Part shown: piece after piece, positions 1 through 7,586 of the stretch
Position numbering within the stretch: the stretch's first letter is position 1
Layout of the letters: each line of letters opens with the position of its first letter
DNA from: JAYWIG01 sp043789035
GTDB taxonomy: Bacteria; Pseudomonadota; Gammaproteobacteria; Burkholderiales; Burkholderiaceae_E
DNA length: 20,641 bases
Direction of reading: 5' to 3'
Assembly (NCBI GenBank): GCA_043789035.1
Contig: JAYWIG010000021.1
Coordinates: forward strand, 1-20,641
Program-made: the position numbers and the translations under genes
Notes under the pieces: generated by a model
What the model saw: the letters and a program-made list of their open reading frames with translations, nothing else
Database searches by the model: none
Told to the model about the DNA's origin: nothing

Positions 1-168
1 CCGCCCCTTCAACACGGGCAGATCATTTGCAATAAAACTATCTGAAAAGCGACTATAAACAGCCACGCACCAACTTTCAGCAAAATGCATTTGCCGCACC
101 GAATCAACTAAGTCGATGACCAGTATGCAGACCTTTTTCCTCTTGCTAACGTTGATCACCGCTGCCAT
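1..168 (-). CDS. class III adenylate/guanylate cyclase-like protein, N-terminal part (runs off left edge)
   Basis: An ATG at 168-166 opens a leftward frame that stays open for all 56 codons to base 1. The visible N-terminus is MAAVINVSKRKKVCILVIDL followed by VDSVRQM. This resembles the first beta strand and helix of class III nucleotide cyclase domains, where an Asp in a hydrophobic strand followed by a short D/S-rich turn binds metal; D19 is the candidate. Family knowledge: such proteins make cyclic nucleotides, and many Burkholderiales proteins begin with this domain. The signature residues further into the domain (second metal Asp, transition-state Arg/Asn) lie outside the window, so activity cannot be judged. 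The gene is divergent from the serine protease gene at 208, sharing a 39-bp gap. The assignment rests on one short motif and the open frame. Confidence 0.5.
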   Translation of the reverse strand, partial: MAAVINVSKRKKVCILVIDLVDSVRQMHFAESWCVAVYSRFSDSFIANDLPVLKGR

Positions 169-207
169 AGTAAGGGCCTTAAGCGCGCAAGCGCATACTC
201 AAAATTA

Positions 208-1821
208 ATGACAAAAAAGCTTTTATTTAACATGGCATACAAATTTATAGTTAATAAACTTATCGCGTATCTTATCCGGCAGAAGCGATGTTTTGCATTT
301 TTTTTCACCAGTTTCATTTGTGCCGCGAACGTCTTGGCCGCCGACCCGGAACGTCAGTTGGTTAAAGACTTACCTTCTTGCTCCACACATTCAGGCACCA
401 CCTCCGAAATTGCATTTCTTAATCATTTCGAGGATAGGCAGCCGCAATTTGATGCATTCAAGGCATTGCAGGTAACTTTTCAAGATCCGGAGGTTTGTAA
501 TAGCGTCGATAAATTTAAAGCAAAAACAACAGTGCTATGTGAAGCGGCCGAGCTTTACAGATCGCCATTCACCACTCGGGAACAAGTTCGGAAATTATTG
601 CAGGTACGAAAGTACGGGAACATTACAGCCCTTAGAGCAAATTTGATTGTTGCCGAAAAATTCGCACCTCTATTAGAGAAGCAGCGCTTTCTCGACTACT
701 TTGTTAATCCACCGAAAGGCATAACCGAGAAAATACTTAGGTCTCACCCCGGCTATTTGATGACAAACGGGGCCAGCAATCCCCCAAAGCGCATACCTCC
801 AGGAATACGTTTCGAGCCCGACAAGGACATGCCAATTTCAGTTTCTTGTGACGATAAAAACAATTGTTGCAAAAAGAACATCCGACTATATGACATTGCC
901 TCAAACATAAGTACTGGCAAAGAAATTTTCGTGCAACGCGCCAATCTATTGGCCGTTGGTGCCATCGTTCCTAAACCTGGAAAGTCAAGGGGTACTTGTT
1001 CATTGGTCCTGCTCTCGAATAGCTTAGCAATGACTGCTTCACACTGCATCACTAGTCAAGAAGGATTCAACGCTGGGCTTATAGAAACAGCTGGCCCAAG
1101 CTTTGAAAAAGAACTTGATTTTGTTGCTTGGACACCGAAAGGCGATAACCCTTCGATGGCTTCAGCAACAAATGAACTAACGGCTTGTTACGGAACCGGG
1201 TTGCCCCCAGGTAATTGCGACATTACGAAATTGATTAACTTTACAAAATTGGAGAATGTCACATTGATCTTCCCATTGATAAAACCTAACGAAAATCAAC
1301 ACACTCCAGATATCGCCCTATTGTCATTCAATGCTATCGAAAACATACCCAAATGGGGTTTTGCCGAGCTGAATGCTACCCCGCCAATCTCAGCCGACAC
1401 AAACCTTACGACTCTGGGATTCGGGCGAACCTCTCTGGGTGAAACTGCTTCAACGTATGGCCCTCAAGTTGGATGGTTACCTTACGACGAAGTAGAAATA
1501 AACGTAGTCCATCCACTTTTGACGATTCCAAAGACAGGTCCCTCAACCACTGGCGTGAACGAAGGCGCCGCTATGGCATGCAAGGGAGACTCTGGAGGAG
1601 GCCTCTTTAGTGGTTTTCATGCCGGACGATATGAAACTCGATTAAATCTGCTCGGAATTACAAGCCAAGTTCAAGGGCAAAAGGCCGGAGATGGTAGCTG
1701 TGCGATGTCCCGATCAATTTGGGTTTCTCCGCATGGGTTTAAAAAGGACATTTGCATGAGCTTTCCTTACTCTTTAAAAGTACCGGACGGATTAACGGCT
1801 TTTTGCAAAGAGTTTTTTTAA
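208..1821 (+). CDS. exported trypsin-like serine protease (S1 fold)
   Basis: A 537-residue protein with a chymotrypsin-type catalytic triad in the expected order: His279 in AMTASHC, Asp368 in PDIALLSF and Ser462 in CKGDSGGGLF. Cys264 and Cys280 flank the His as in the usual 'histidine loop' disulphide. A hydrophobic stretch at residues 28-42 followed by NVLAAD reads as a signal peptide cleaved near residue 44, so the enzyme should act in the periplasm or outside. The roughly 200 residues between the signal and the protease domain are unrecognised; they contain several Cys (for example CDDKNNCCKKN near 214-224) and may be a pro-region or a substrate-binding domain. The start is uncertain: ATG 208 gives a long basic lead, ATG 232 (residue 9) is equally possible, and neither has a good ribosome-binding site. 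It heads a same-strand cluster of envelope genes; its natural substrate is unknown. Confidence 0.88.
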   Translation: MTKKLLFNMAYKFIVNKLIAYLIRQKRCFAFFFTSFICAANVLAADPERQLVKDLPSCSTHSGTTSEIAFLNHFEDRQPQFDAFKALQVTFQDPEVCNSVDKFKAKTTVLCEAAELYRSPFTTREQVRKLLQVRKYGNITALRANLIVAEKFAPLLEKQRFLDYFVNPPKGITEKILRSHPGYLMTNGASNPPKRIPPGIRFEPDKDMPISVSCDDKNNCCKKNIRLYDIASNISTGKEIFVQRANLLAVGAIVPKPGKSRGTCSLVLLSNSLAMTASHCITSQEGFNAGLIETAGPSFEKELDFVAWTPKGDNPSMASATNELTACYGTGLPPGNCDITKLINFTKLENVTLIFPLIKPNENQHTPDIALLSFNAIENIPKWGFAELNATPPISADTNLTTLGFGRTSLGETASTYGPQVGWLPYDEVEINVVHPLLTIPKTGPSTTGVNEGAAMACKGDSGGGLFSGFHAGRYETRLNLLGITSQVQGQKAGDGSCAMSRSIWVSPHGFKKDICMSFPYSLKVPDGLTAFCKEFF

Positions 1822-1847
1822 GCCTTAATAAATTTTAGGCACCAATT

Positions 1848-1869
1848 CGACTTTCGGCTTTTTAAGTCG
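1848..1869 (+). other. small hairpin after the protease gene
   Basis: CGACTT (1848-1853) and AAGTCG (1864-1869) can pair around a 10-base loop, 26 bases past the protease stop. The loop is T-rich but no T-run follows the stem, so this is at best a weak terminator. Read-through into the lipoprotein gene at 1947 is likely. Confidence 0.3.
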
Positions 1870-1946
1870 TCTCCCAAAAATTGACGATGCTGTAAAAAGA
1901 GGATTCAGCTAATCTCTCCATGCAACTCAGCTTAGGAGAAACAGCA

Positions 1947-2558
1947 ATGCTGCAGCGAATTTTCATAACCTTTCTTATTGTTCTTTCTTTGAATGGATGC
2001 GCGGCGCTTACAGTCGTGCAACGTAATCAACTCGCAGGCGTATCGGGTATAACTGCGTTAGGTCGAAGCCCAACAACAGAGTTAGTCCAAACCTATTACT
2101 TAGGCGTGTTTGACCCGCAGGACCAACTGCCTCCGGCTCTTTATCGCATTCGAGTTAAAGGCCAAGCGAGTGCTCTCAATCGTACTGAGTATGCATCGGG
2201 TTGGGTACCCGCCCAGGTGATCGATTCCCTCACCGACGGTGTAAAGTTTAGCGATAAAGATCCGTTCAAGGTGGATCGAATACAAGGTACTTCCCAAGAT
2301 TCGAGCTCGTTTGAAGTTGGACGCAGATTGATGCTGTTTGGCCCTGAAGGTTTTCGAGAAGCGCCTCGAAACCATAGGCTGGCAATCGTGATGGGCAGCA
2401 GCCCTGATGTATTCTTCGATTCAATCAACAATGCTCTAGGCACAATCGCCCAAGCAACCATGGGCAAAACCTCAGGAAACATAGATAGCTTAATAAGTGG
2501 ATTTATTCTAAGGCTAAAAACCGACGCAGAGCTCTACAGCGCGATCGGGGGTAAATGA
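1947..2558 (+). CDS. small lipoprotein of unknown function
   Basis: Starting at ATG 1947 the product is 203 residues and begins MLQRIFITFLIVLSLNGC. This is a lipoprotein signal with a lipobox ending in Cys18, so the mature protein should be lipid-anchored in the envelope. I prefer ATG 1947 over the in-frame ATG at 1920 because TAGGAGA at 1933-1939 sits at correct spacing in front of 1947, and the extra nine residues would spoil the signal peptide. The mature part has no motif I recognise; it looks like a compact mixed alpha/beta domain with a hydrophobic C-terminal region (residues about 155-195). The stop TGA overlaps the next start (ATGA at 2555-2558), so it is translationally coupled to the large lipoprotein, and the two probably work together. 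Confidence 0.8.
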   Translation: MLQRIFITFLIVLSLNGCAALTVVQRNQLAGVSGITALGRSPTTELVQTYYLGVFDPQDQLPPALYRIRVKGQASALNRTEYASGWVPAQVIDSLTDGVKFSDKDPFKVDRIQGTSQDSSSFEVGRRLMLFGPEGFREAPRNHRLAIVMGSSPDVFFDSINNALGTIAQATMGKTSGNIDSLISGFILRLKTDAELYSAIGGK

Positions 2559-4135
2559 TGAGATTTACAAGACTTCCAATCTCGCTTACCGTTTCTGCAC
2601 TATTGTCCGGTTGCGCCGCGCTTCGAATTGATGTTAACGTTTACCAAGGGCCCCTTAGTAACGACTCTGAAACTCAAACAATGCAATTGGCCAGCATGGT
2701 TCTTGCTGCCAAACCACTACTCGACGAGGCAGTAAAAGACCTCAAATGCAAGTTGGGCGAAGAAAAGCAATCCACGGCATCTTGCGCTACTTTGTTAGGT
2801 ACGCAATCGCTATATGGTCCGGTTCCAAACTTGCAGTTAATGCAATCGTTACGTGACATTGAACGATCAGTAGAGGCCTATAAAGAAGCAACCGACAAAC
2901 TCGATAGCAAGCAGAGTTCAAAAATTAGTTTTGCGCCATCAGTTGCTAACTTTAGCAGCGGAGCCACTTTAGCAAGCGCGACCCTCGCGTTTCTTAGCAA
3001 CGAAAAGGAAAGTAGTTCGCCCGCGCTAGTTTTAAACGCCGCCAAAGACTTGAATAAGGCCTTAGCAAGCAAAGAAAAACCTGAATGTATTCGTAACGTC
3101 CCCTCAATGGGTAAAGCGTCTGCGGATGTTTCCGCAATGTGGTCAAGCGCGGAAAACGTCGAAGCTTTCCTAACTTGCATCGATTCAAGCAGAACGACAA
3201 CAGCTCGAAATGATGACCTAGCGAAGGCACTTCTCAACTTTCATCGCAATTTCGAAGACTCTCGACAAGCGACTGCCAATATTTGGGCTGGCCTCATGCG
3301 CAGCGCTCTATTATGGTCAGATTCAATCGACGAAACTCAGACAAATCGTAAAGACCTCACCGCAGTCCGCTCAGGATATGCAAAAGCAATTGCCACGTTT
3401 ACTCAAGTGAGAAATCTCTCGTGCGCAATTAGTCTTAAAAGTAAAAGTGGAACTACAACTCATGTTGATTTTCTTGTTCGTGCAATTCGTGCAAAAAATC
3501 AAAACAGTGCGCTCCTCTCACGAGGTATCCGACGGGGTACAGATTGGTCTACACCTGATTACACTGCGACCGCGAATGAACTAGAAATGTTGCTCAACGA
3601 CAATCTTGTTGCGGTGATCGCGGGATTAAAGGAAAGTAACTTGTTACTCATGAAAGCAGACGCAGAGCAAATTAAGGATTGTCTGACTATAAACGCCAGC
3701 GCGCCCGATAATCAAGACCGAAGCGATGTAGAAGCCATCGCATCTTCAGCTGCGAGAAAATTCGGTATTGCACGCGGCCCATCTGTCTCGAAACAAAACG
3801 AGACCGTTAAACCGGAGGCAATTAGCGCAGCGATTAACCAACTGACAGATAACCTATCTGGTGGATTCTCAGCGGGCCGAATTCTTGATGGTATTAACGC
3901 TCTGTCAACCCAAGTTGCAAAAAATAGAGCGCTAAACAAAATCGAAGATAAAGACCTCAAAAAGCTTCGAGACGCCCTAGTGAGCATGGGAGATCGCCTT
4001 AGGTTTATCGCTGCGAATTCTTGGCCAAGCACGATTAGTGGTTCCAACCAACCTGAGCAAGAAATTACTCAAGAATCCCGAGCTCTGTTTGAATCTATCG
4101 GCAACGCGATACTAGCGCATGCCGATGAATCTTAG
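2555..4135 (+). CDS. large helical lipoprotein, first segment (ends at in-frame TAG)
   Basis: A 526-residue frame begins MMRFTRLPISLTVSALLSGC, a lipoprotein signal with lipidated Cys20, followed by AALRIDVNVYQG. The rest is rich in Ala, Ser, Lys, Glu and Asp and looks mostly helical, without a domain I can name. It starts inside the stop of the previous gene (ATGA), indicating coupled translation. The frame ends at TAG 4133-4135, but the same frame continues open for another 334 sense codons with the same composition and no ATG, GTG or TTG until 4661. The TAG therefore looks like an interruption of a longer gene (CAG to TAG is one transition) rather than a natural end. The truncated product would still be an anchored lipoprotein. 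I know of no function. Confidence 0.75.
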   Translation: MMRFTRLPISLTVSALLSGCAALRIDVNVYQGPLSNDSETQTMQLASMVLAAKPLLDEAVKDLKCKLGEEKQSTASCATLLGTQSLYGPVPNLQLMQSLRDIERSVEAYKEATDKLDSKQSSKISFAPSVANFSSGATLASATLAFLSNEKESSSPALVLNAAKDLNKALASKEKPECIRNVPSMGKASADVSAMWSSAENVEAFLTCIDSSRTTTARNDDLAKALLNFHRNFEDSRQATANIWAGLMRSALLWSDSIDETQTNRKDLTAVRSGYAKAIATFTQVRNLSCAISLKSKSGTTTHVDFLVRAIRAKNQNSALLSRGIRRGTDWSTPDYTATANELEMLLNDNLVAVIAGLKESNLLLMKADAEQIKDCLTINASAPDNQDRSDVEAIASSAARKFGIARGPSVSKQNETVKPEAISAAINQLTDNLSGGFSAGRILDGINALSTQVAKNRALNKIEDKDLKKLRDALVSMGDRLRFIAANSWPSTISGSNQPEQEITQESRALFESIGNAILAHADES

Positions 4136-5140
4136 TCTCGTGACCGCTACAACAAAAATAGCGAGCGCTTAGCGGGTGTCGATTACGCCGCAATAAGAAG
4201 TGAGTTTTCGGGTAATACGTCGAACCTAGCGTCTCATATAGAACAGGCGATTTCCGGAAAGGTCGCCGCTGCGCTAAAAGCTCAAACGGCGAACGAAGAA
4301 GGAACAAAGCAGGCAAATACCAAGCTTAAACAATTAAAGGAACAACTCGCTGCGTTAGACCTAGCCATCAAGGCAGCTTGGGATTCCCGCGACAAGGCTT
4401 TAGAGAAAAGTAGAGCTGCTTACTATGCTGTAGAACTTCTTACAGCGACGAATAAATTAAAACTTATCCCAAGTAAAGATCAGGTTAAAAACTCTACCGA
4501 TACTGCGGTTCTCGCGAGAGAGCAAAAAGACCTCGCGATTTTCTTTTCTAAGGTAAAAACTAAAGGTAATGGATTTGCACGTCTTGCGAACTGGACTGAA
4601 TCGGAATTAAAAAAGCTTGAGGGCAAGTCGCAAGCGAAAGTTCGCCTCGAAAGTTCAAAGTTGTTCTTTACTGATGTTGCGAAAATTGAAAAATTCAAAC
4701 CAGACTCGCTCACTCTGGACAAACTGACAGCCTTAACTCTGCAACTATCGGATCAGCGGACCACCTCGCTTCAAGAAGCTCAATTATTAGTGGATGCAAA
4801 AACAAAACTGCAAGAAACCAATAAAACTGAGACTTTGGAGCTAGAAGCGAAGGTCGGTCTGGCGAGTGACAACAAAACCTACGAGTTGCTCACCAAAGCT
4901 AAAGCTCTAATCTTGGTGGCGATCGGTAGCGCGACTACTACCGCATTGGAAAACAATCAAATCAATCAACCAAATGCAATTATTACGGCTCTCTTGCAGA
5001 GAATAAGAGACCTACCCGAAGTAACGGATGGCAAGCGCGAAGCCATCGATTTCGTTAGAGCATATATTCCACCGCCCCAGCTTTTTCTATTGTCAAAAAA
5101 AAGCCTGGAACCAGCCAGCAAGGTGAAATTGATGGGCTAA
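4136..5140 (+). other. open middle segment of the large lipoprotein gene, without its own start
   Basis: The codons directly after TAG 4133-4135 read SRDRYNKNSERLAGVDYAA and stay open to TAA 5138-5140. The segment is helical and Lys/Ala/Glu/Leu-rich (for example KLKQLKEQLAALDLAIKAAW near 4322-4381), typical of coiled coil. The first possible initiator in frame is TTG 4661, giving MFFTDVAKIEKF and 159 residues, but there is no ribosome-binding site before it. I read this as part of the gene starting at 2555. After the A-run the 0-frame tail KSLEPASKVKLMG is probably out of frame, since the -1 frame continues naturally from there. Confidence 0.65.
5095..5102 (+). other. A8 run where the frame changes by -1 (slippery-type site or indel)
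   Basis: In the incoming frame the codons are TCA AAA AAA AGC; in the outgoing frame they are AAA AAA AAG CCT. The heptamer A AAA AAA is a known type of -1 slippage sequence in bacteria. The same result would come from nine A's where the sequence shows eight. The only nearby dyad is CTGG-AA-CCAG, which is too tight to be a good stimulator. Confidence 0.5.
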
Positions 5141-5160
5141 TTTCGCAACTTCGTTATCGC

Positions 5161-6480
5161 TTGGTATCCAACATTGCAAGCCAAGGCGCGACGAGTGCTC
5201 TAACCAAGCAAACTCAACTTGCGCTTGAAGCCGCTCAAAAAATGCGAGGAGAAATGTCTTACATACGCCCCGCCTCCTCATATCTGCGTTCAATCTACAC
5301 GACGATTTTTTCTCGGGACGCAGCCGGACTAGGCCGACAAAATCTGCTCAGTACACAAAGTGGGCTTTCAATCCCGTTTATCGGCGAAGCCATTGCCAAT
5401 AGTACCAACGGTCATTTAAGAGAAATTCAAGACGGAATCGACCGTGCATCTTGGATGAACATTAGTACGGTCACCTTGAATTCCGGTGGCGCAAGCAACT
5501 ACGTGATCGTGAAAGACGATGTGGGTAATTGGTACGTCAAAGCGATGAGCTCAGACCCGTCGAAAATTATCAATGCAGCCACCAACCTTCTGCTATTCAA
5601 TATGTCAGGCCGTGTCGACCAAAACTTATTACGAATGGCAAAAATACAGGGGCGACTCGACGCGACTACCGACGCCACACAGCGCAAAGCCCTTAACGAG
5701 GAGATGAATGATGCCCAATCACAATCGCAACAAGGGGGTGCCGCCTATGAAACCGTTATTGATCGATATAAAGGCAGATATGCAGAAGGGTTGAACGCAG
5801 ATTGCGAAAAACTTGCCACCGAAATTAATTCCGACGCACCGAGAGAAGCACTGTCTAAAGCGCTTAGCGATGCTCAGTTTGCGTCAATCAGCAAAGTTGA
5901 ACTCCTACCCAAAGCGACTTCAAGCAATTACGATGCGGCCAAAGAAGCACTCAAACCCAAGCTTGATAGCGACACACAAAACAACGATATCCGAAAGGCA
6001 TTAAGGGCACTAGACAACTGGCAGGTTGAATTGAAGAAATTAATCGATGAAGCATCGAATATGAACGCAGAGAAAATAAAATTTGATTCAGCTACGGTCG
6101 ATTTGGAAACCAAATCAAAAAGAGTGACGGAAACAAACGTTGATCTCGTGAAGGCGCTAAAAACCCAAGACGATGCCGAAAAATCACCTGACTCTGCCAA
6201 GCCTGACCCAGCAAAACTCGCGTTAGCAAAAAGTGAAGTGGATAAAAAGTCGAAAGACTTTTTCGAAGCGTCTAACGCGAAAGAAAAGGCCGAAAGCGAA
6301 TTAAAAACCGCAAAAACTGCGCTTGATCTGAAAAAAGCAACCATCGACAAAGCAAAAACCTTGGTAGACCTAACAGTGAAATCAAAAATCATCGACAAAT
6401 ACGTAGAAAGTCGATTAGCCGCAATTAAGGAAACTCAAACCGGGCTACTCGTTCTGGGCGACGCAATGAAACCGAATTAA
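5161..6480 (+). CDS. large helical lipoprotein, C-terminal segment in the -1 frame
   Basis: The frame opens at 5059; its first possible initiator is TTG 5161, giving 439 residues, but no ribosome-binding site precedes it. ATG codons at 5242 and 5254 are alternatives. The reading from 5101 onward is coding-like, so I treat this as the C-terminal third of the gene starting at 2555. It contains a more globular portion (about residues 40-140, with YVIVKDDVGNWYVKAMSSDP) and then a long Lys/Ala/Asp/Glu-rich region (residues about 240-420) predicted by eye to form coiled coil. There is no signal peptide or membrane segment, so translated alone it would stay in the cytoplasm. The GH19 gene follows 25 bases after its stop. 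Confidence 0.6.
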   Translation: MVSNIASQGATSALTKQTQLALEAAQKMRGEMSYIRPASSYLRSIYTTIFSRDAAGLGRQNLLSTQSGLSIPFIGEAIANSTNGHLREIQDGIDRASWMNISTVTLNSGGASNYVIVKDDVGNWYVKAMSSDPSKIINAATNLLLFNMSGRVDQNLLRMAKIQGRLDATTDATQRKALNEEMNDAQSQSQQGGAAYETVIDRYKGRYAEGLNADCEKLATEINSDAPREALSKALSDAQFASISKVELLPKATSSNYDAAKEALKPKLDSDTQNNDIRKALRALDNWQVELKKLIDEASNMNAEKIKFDSATVDLETKSKRVTETNVDLVKALKTQDDAEKSPDSAKPDPAKLALAKSEVDKKSKDFFEASNAKEKAESELKTAKTALDLKKATIDKAKTLVDLTVKSKIIDKYVESRLAAIKETQTGLLVLGDAMKPN

Positions 6481-6505
6481 GCAAACAAATTTGTAAAGAA
6501 TATCC

Positions 6506-7105
6506 ATGTACTTCGATCACCAAAAATTCGCCTCCGCCTACGAAACTGCATTCAGTAAGTTAACCGCATACCAGTACCAAGGCATCGACCAGCTATTAGC
6601 CTTTATCGAACTCGACCCAATGATCACCGATGTTCGATATGTCGCCTATATGCTGGCAACAGTAAAACATGAATGCGCCAATACCTTCCACCCAATCACA
6701 GAGTACGGTGCCGATTCCTATTTCTCCAAATACGAAAGACCAAGTGCCAAAAGCGTTAGGTTGGGTAACACGCAAGCCGGGGATGGACTGCGCTTTAAAG
6801 GCAGGGGCTATGTGCAAATTACTGGCCGAGCGAACTACGCAAGGCTCGGGGCAGCACTTGGATTAGGGACATCATTTGTGTCGCAACCAGCCTTGGTTCT
6901 AGAACCCATAAACGCCTACCGAATCATGTCGATTGGTATGACCAAAGGGCTTTTTACAGGCAAGAAATTGGCGACTTACATTACCGGAAATACCAAAGAT
7001 TATGTCGAAGCTCGGCGCATCATTAACGGTACCGATAAAGCTTCCGAAATTGCGGCAATGGCTCTTAAGCTTGAATCGGCACTTAAGAAATCGTTACTTG
7101 ATTAA
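6506..7105 (+). CDS. GH19-family glycosidase / endolysin-like protein
   Basis: A 199-residue protein with GH19 (chitinase/phage-endolysin) features: TVKHEC with Glu56 as candidate general acid, Glu66 in PITEYG as candidate second acid, and the hallmark FKGRGYVQITGRANY at 97-111. The length suits a single catalytic domain. Family knowledge: GH19 enzymes cleave beta-1,4-linked GlcNAc polymers; the short bacterial and phage forms often cut peptidoglycan. No signal peptide or membrane segment is visible, unlike the protease and lipoproteins before it. It would need another way out, an unmapped partner, or release by lysis. It lies 25 bases after the large lipoprotein gene on the same strand, with a weak AAAGAA-type ribosome-binding site, so it is probably the last gene of this cluster. 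Substrate (chitin or murein) cannot be decided from sequence. Confidence 0.85.
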   Translation: MYFDHQKFASAYETAFSKLTAYQYQGIDQLLAFIELDPMITDVRYVAYMLATVKHECANTFHPITEYGADSYFSKYERPSAKSVRLGNTQAGDGLRFKGRGYVQITGRANYARLGAALGLGTSFVSQPALVLEPINAYRIMSIGMTKGLFTGKKLATYITGNTKDYVEARRIINGTDKASEIAAMALKLESALKKSLLD

Positions 7106-7160
7106 TTAGTCGTCTCTGAGAAACTCACTTTTGCTCATAATGCTTAAGCAAAGCAATGAG

Positions 7161-7184
7161 TATTTCGCAACATGTTACGAAATA
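7161..7184. promoter_or_regulatory. 24-bp near-perfect palindrome
   Basis: TATTTCG (7161-7167) and CGAAATA (7178-7184) flank the perfect core AACATGTT (7169-7176); only the pair 7168/7177 mismatches. It lies 55 bases after the GH19 stop. No T-run follows on either strand, so it looks more like a protein-binding site, or an RNA-stabilising hairpin, than an intrinsic terminator. Next to it CTCAT (7134-7138) and ATGAG (7156-7160) bracket the perfect palindrome TGCTTAAGCA (7141-7150). Confidence 0.45.
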
Positions 7185-7206
7185 ATAAATAAAACTTAAC
7201 TTATGG

Positions 7207-7344
7207 CTGAGCCTGACTCAGAACCACTTTGTAGTCTGCACCGTACGTGCGCAGAGACTGTCGCACTTCCGTTGCCCTGCAAAGGCTTGCAATGCCTTGA
7301 AACGGCGCAGGCTAGCTCTTGCGCTAAGGACACAAGCTGCCGTT
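7207..7344. other. cluster of four hairpins, possible structured RNA or mobile-element remnant
   Basis: Successive pairings are: CTGAG/CTCAG (7207-7211 with 7217-7221); AGTCTGC/GCAGAGACT (7233-7239 with 7251-7259, two-base bulge); CCGTT/AACGG (7269-7273 with 7301-7305); and AACGGC/GCCGTT (7301-7306 with 7339-7344), the last reinforced inside by AGCTcTTG/CAAGCT (7314-7321 with 7333-7338). The third and fourth share the AACGG arm, so they exclude each other. No RNA family was recognised, and strand and promoter are unknown. Confidence 0.3.
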
Positions 7345-7378
7345 AATACGTTCCAAAATCAATGCAATTTAATGCAGT

Positions 7379-7398
7379 CATCATCACATTTGATGATG
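7379..7398. promoter_or_regulatory. 20-bp dyad, copy 1 (downstream of LuxR gene)
   Basis: A perfect inverted repeat: CATCATCA, spacer CATT, TGATGATG. The same architecture, with matching bases at 17 of 20 positions, recurs at 8718-8737 upstream of the LuxR-type gene. The pairing of two copies around one regulator suggests an operator, although a terminator-like role for this copy is not excluded. Confidence 0.4.
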
Positions 7399-7586
7399 CG
7401 AAATAATTTCCGTAGGGTTACCTTTCACAAGACTTATCCGGGTATCGCTTAATTCAGTCGCTAGGACCAATTTGCGTCAGCGGTATTAGCAAAAATGTGG
7501 GCAGAAACCTCGAGCGGAGGATCGATGAGCGTTTTTAAAGCTTATTCGTAACGCACCCGGCAGCTATGCTAAAGCCGCGAAGAACC

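Larger units (their letters stand above)
2555..6480 (+). pseudogene. whole large lipoprotein gene, joined across an in-frame TAG and a -1 shift
   Basis: Three segments read as one gene of about 1,308 residues: 2555-4132, then 4136-5101 in the same frame, then 5101-6480 in the -1 frame. Evidence for unity: the middle segment has no initiator in its first 175 codons. The last segment's frame opens at 5059, overlaps the middle one, and is coding-like from 5101 (KPGTSQQGEIDGLISQLRYR) straight into the later ORF. The composition (charged, Ala/Lys/Asp/Glu-rich, coiled-coil-like) is the same throughout. Switching at A8 (5095-5102) joins them perfectly. Alternatives are two inactivating mutations, a consensus error (one missing A, one wrong base), or genuine recoding. 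I see no internal Shine-Dalgarno-like stimulator and no strong hairpin beside the A-run, so recoding is not the favoured reading. Apart from these two sites about 1,300 codons are intact, so any decay is recent. Confidence 0.65.
7106..7586. other. 481-bp gap rich in palindromes and hairpins, no gene seen
   Basis: I find no convincing reading frame here. It separates the rightward GH19 gene from the leftward LuxR gene, so it should hold two convergent transcript ends. It contains an interleaved dyad cluster (7130-7184), a run of hairpins (7207-7344) and one copy of a dyad also present upstream of the LuxR gene (7379-7398), listed separately. No classical T-tracted terminator was found. Confidence 0.6.

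Noticed and set aside
5928..6398. 156-residue minus-strand frame rich in Ser and Phe
   Set aside because: The Ser/Phe-rich composition is the expected antisense of the Lys/Ala/Glu-rich coiled-coil region; no other evidence.
7261..7350. Integron attC-like site in the hairpin cluster
   Set aside because: The expected RYYYAAC/GTTRRRY core sites are not present in the right places.
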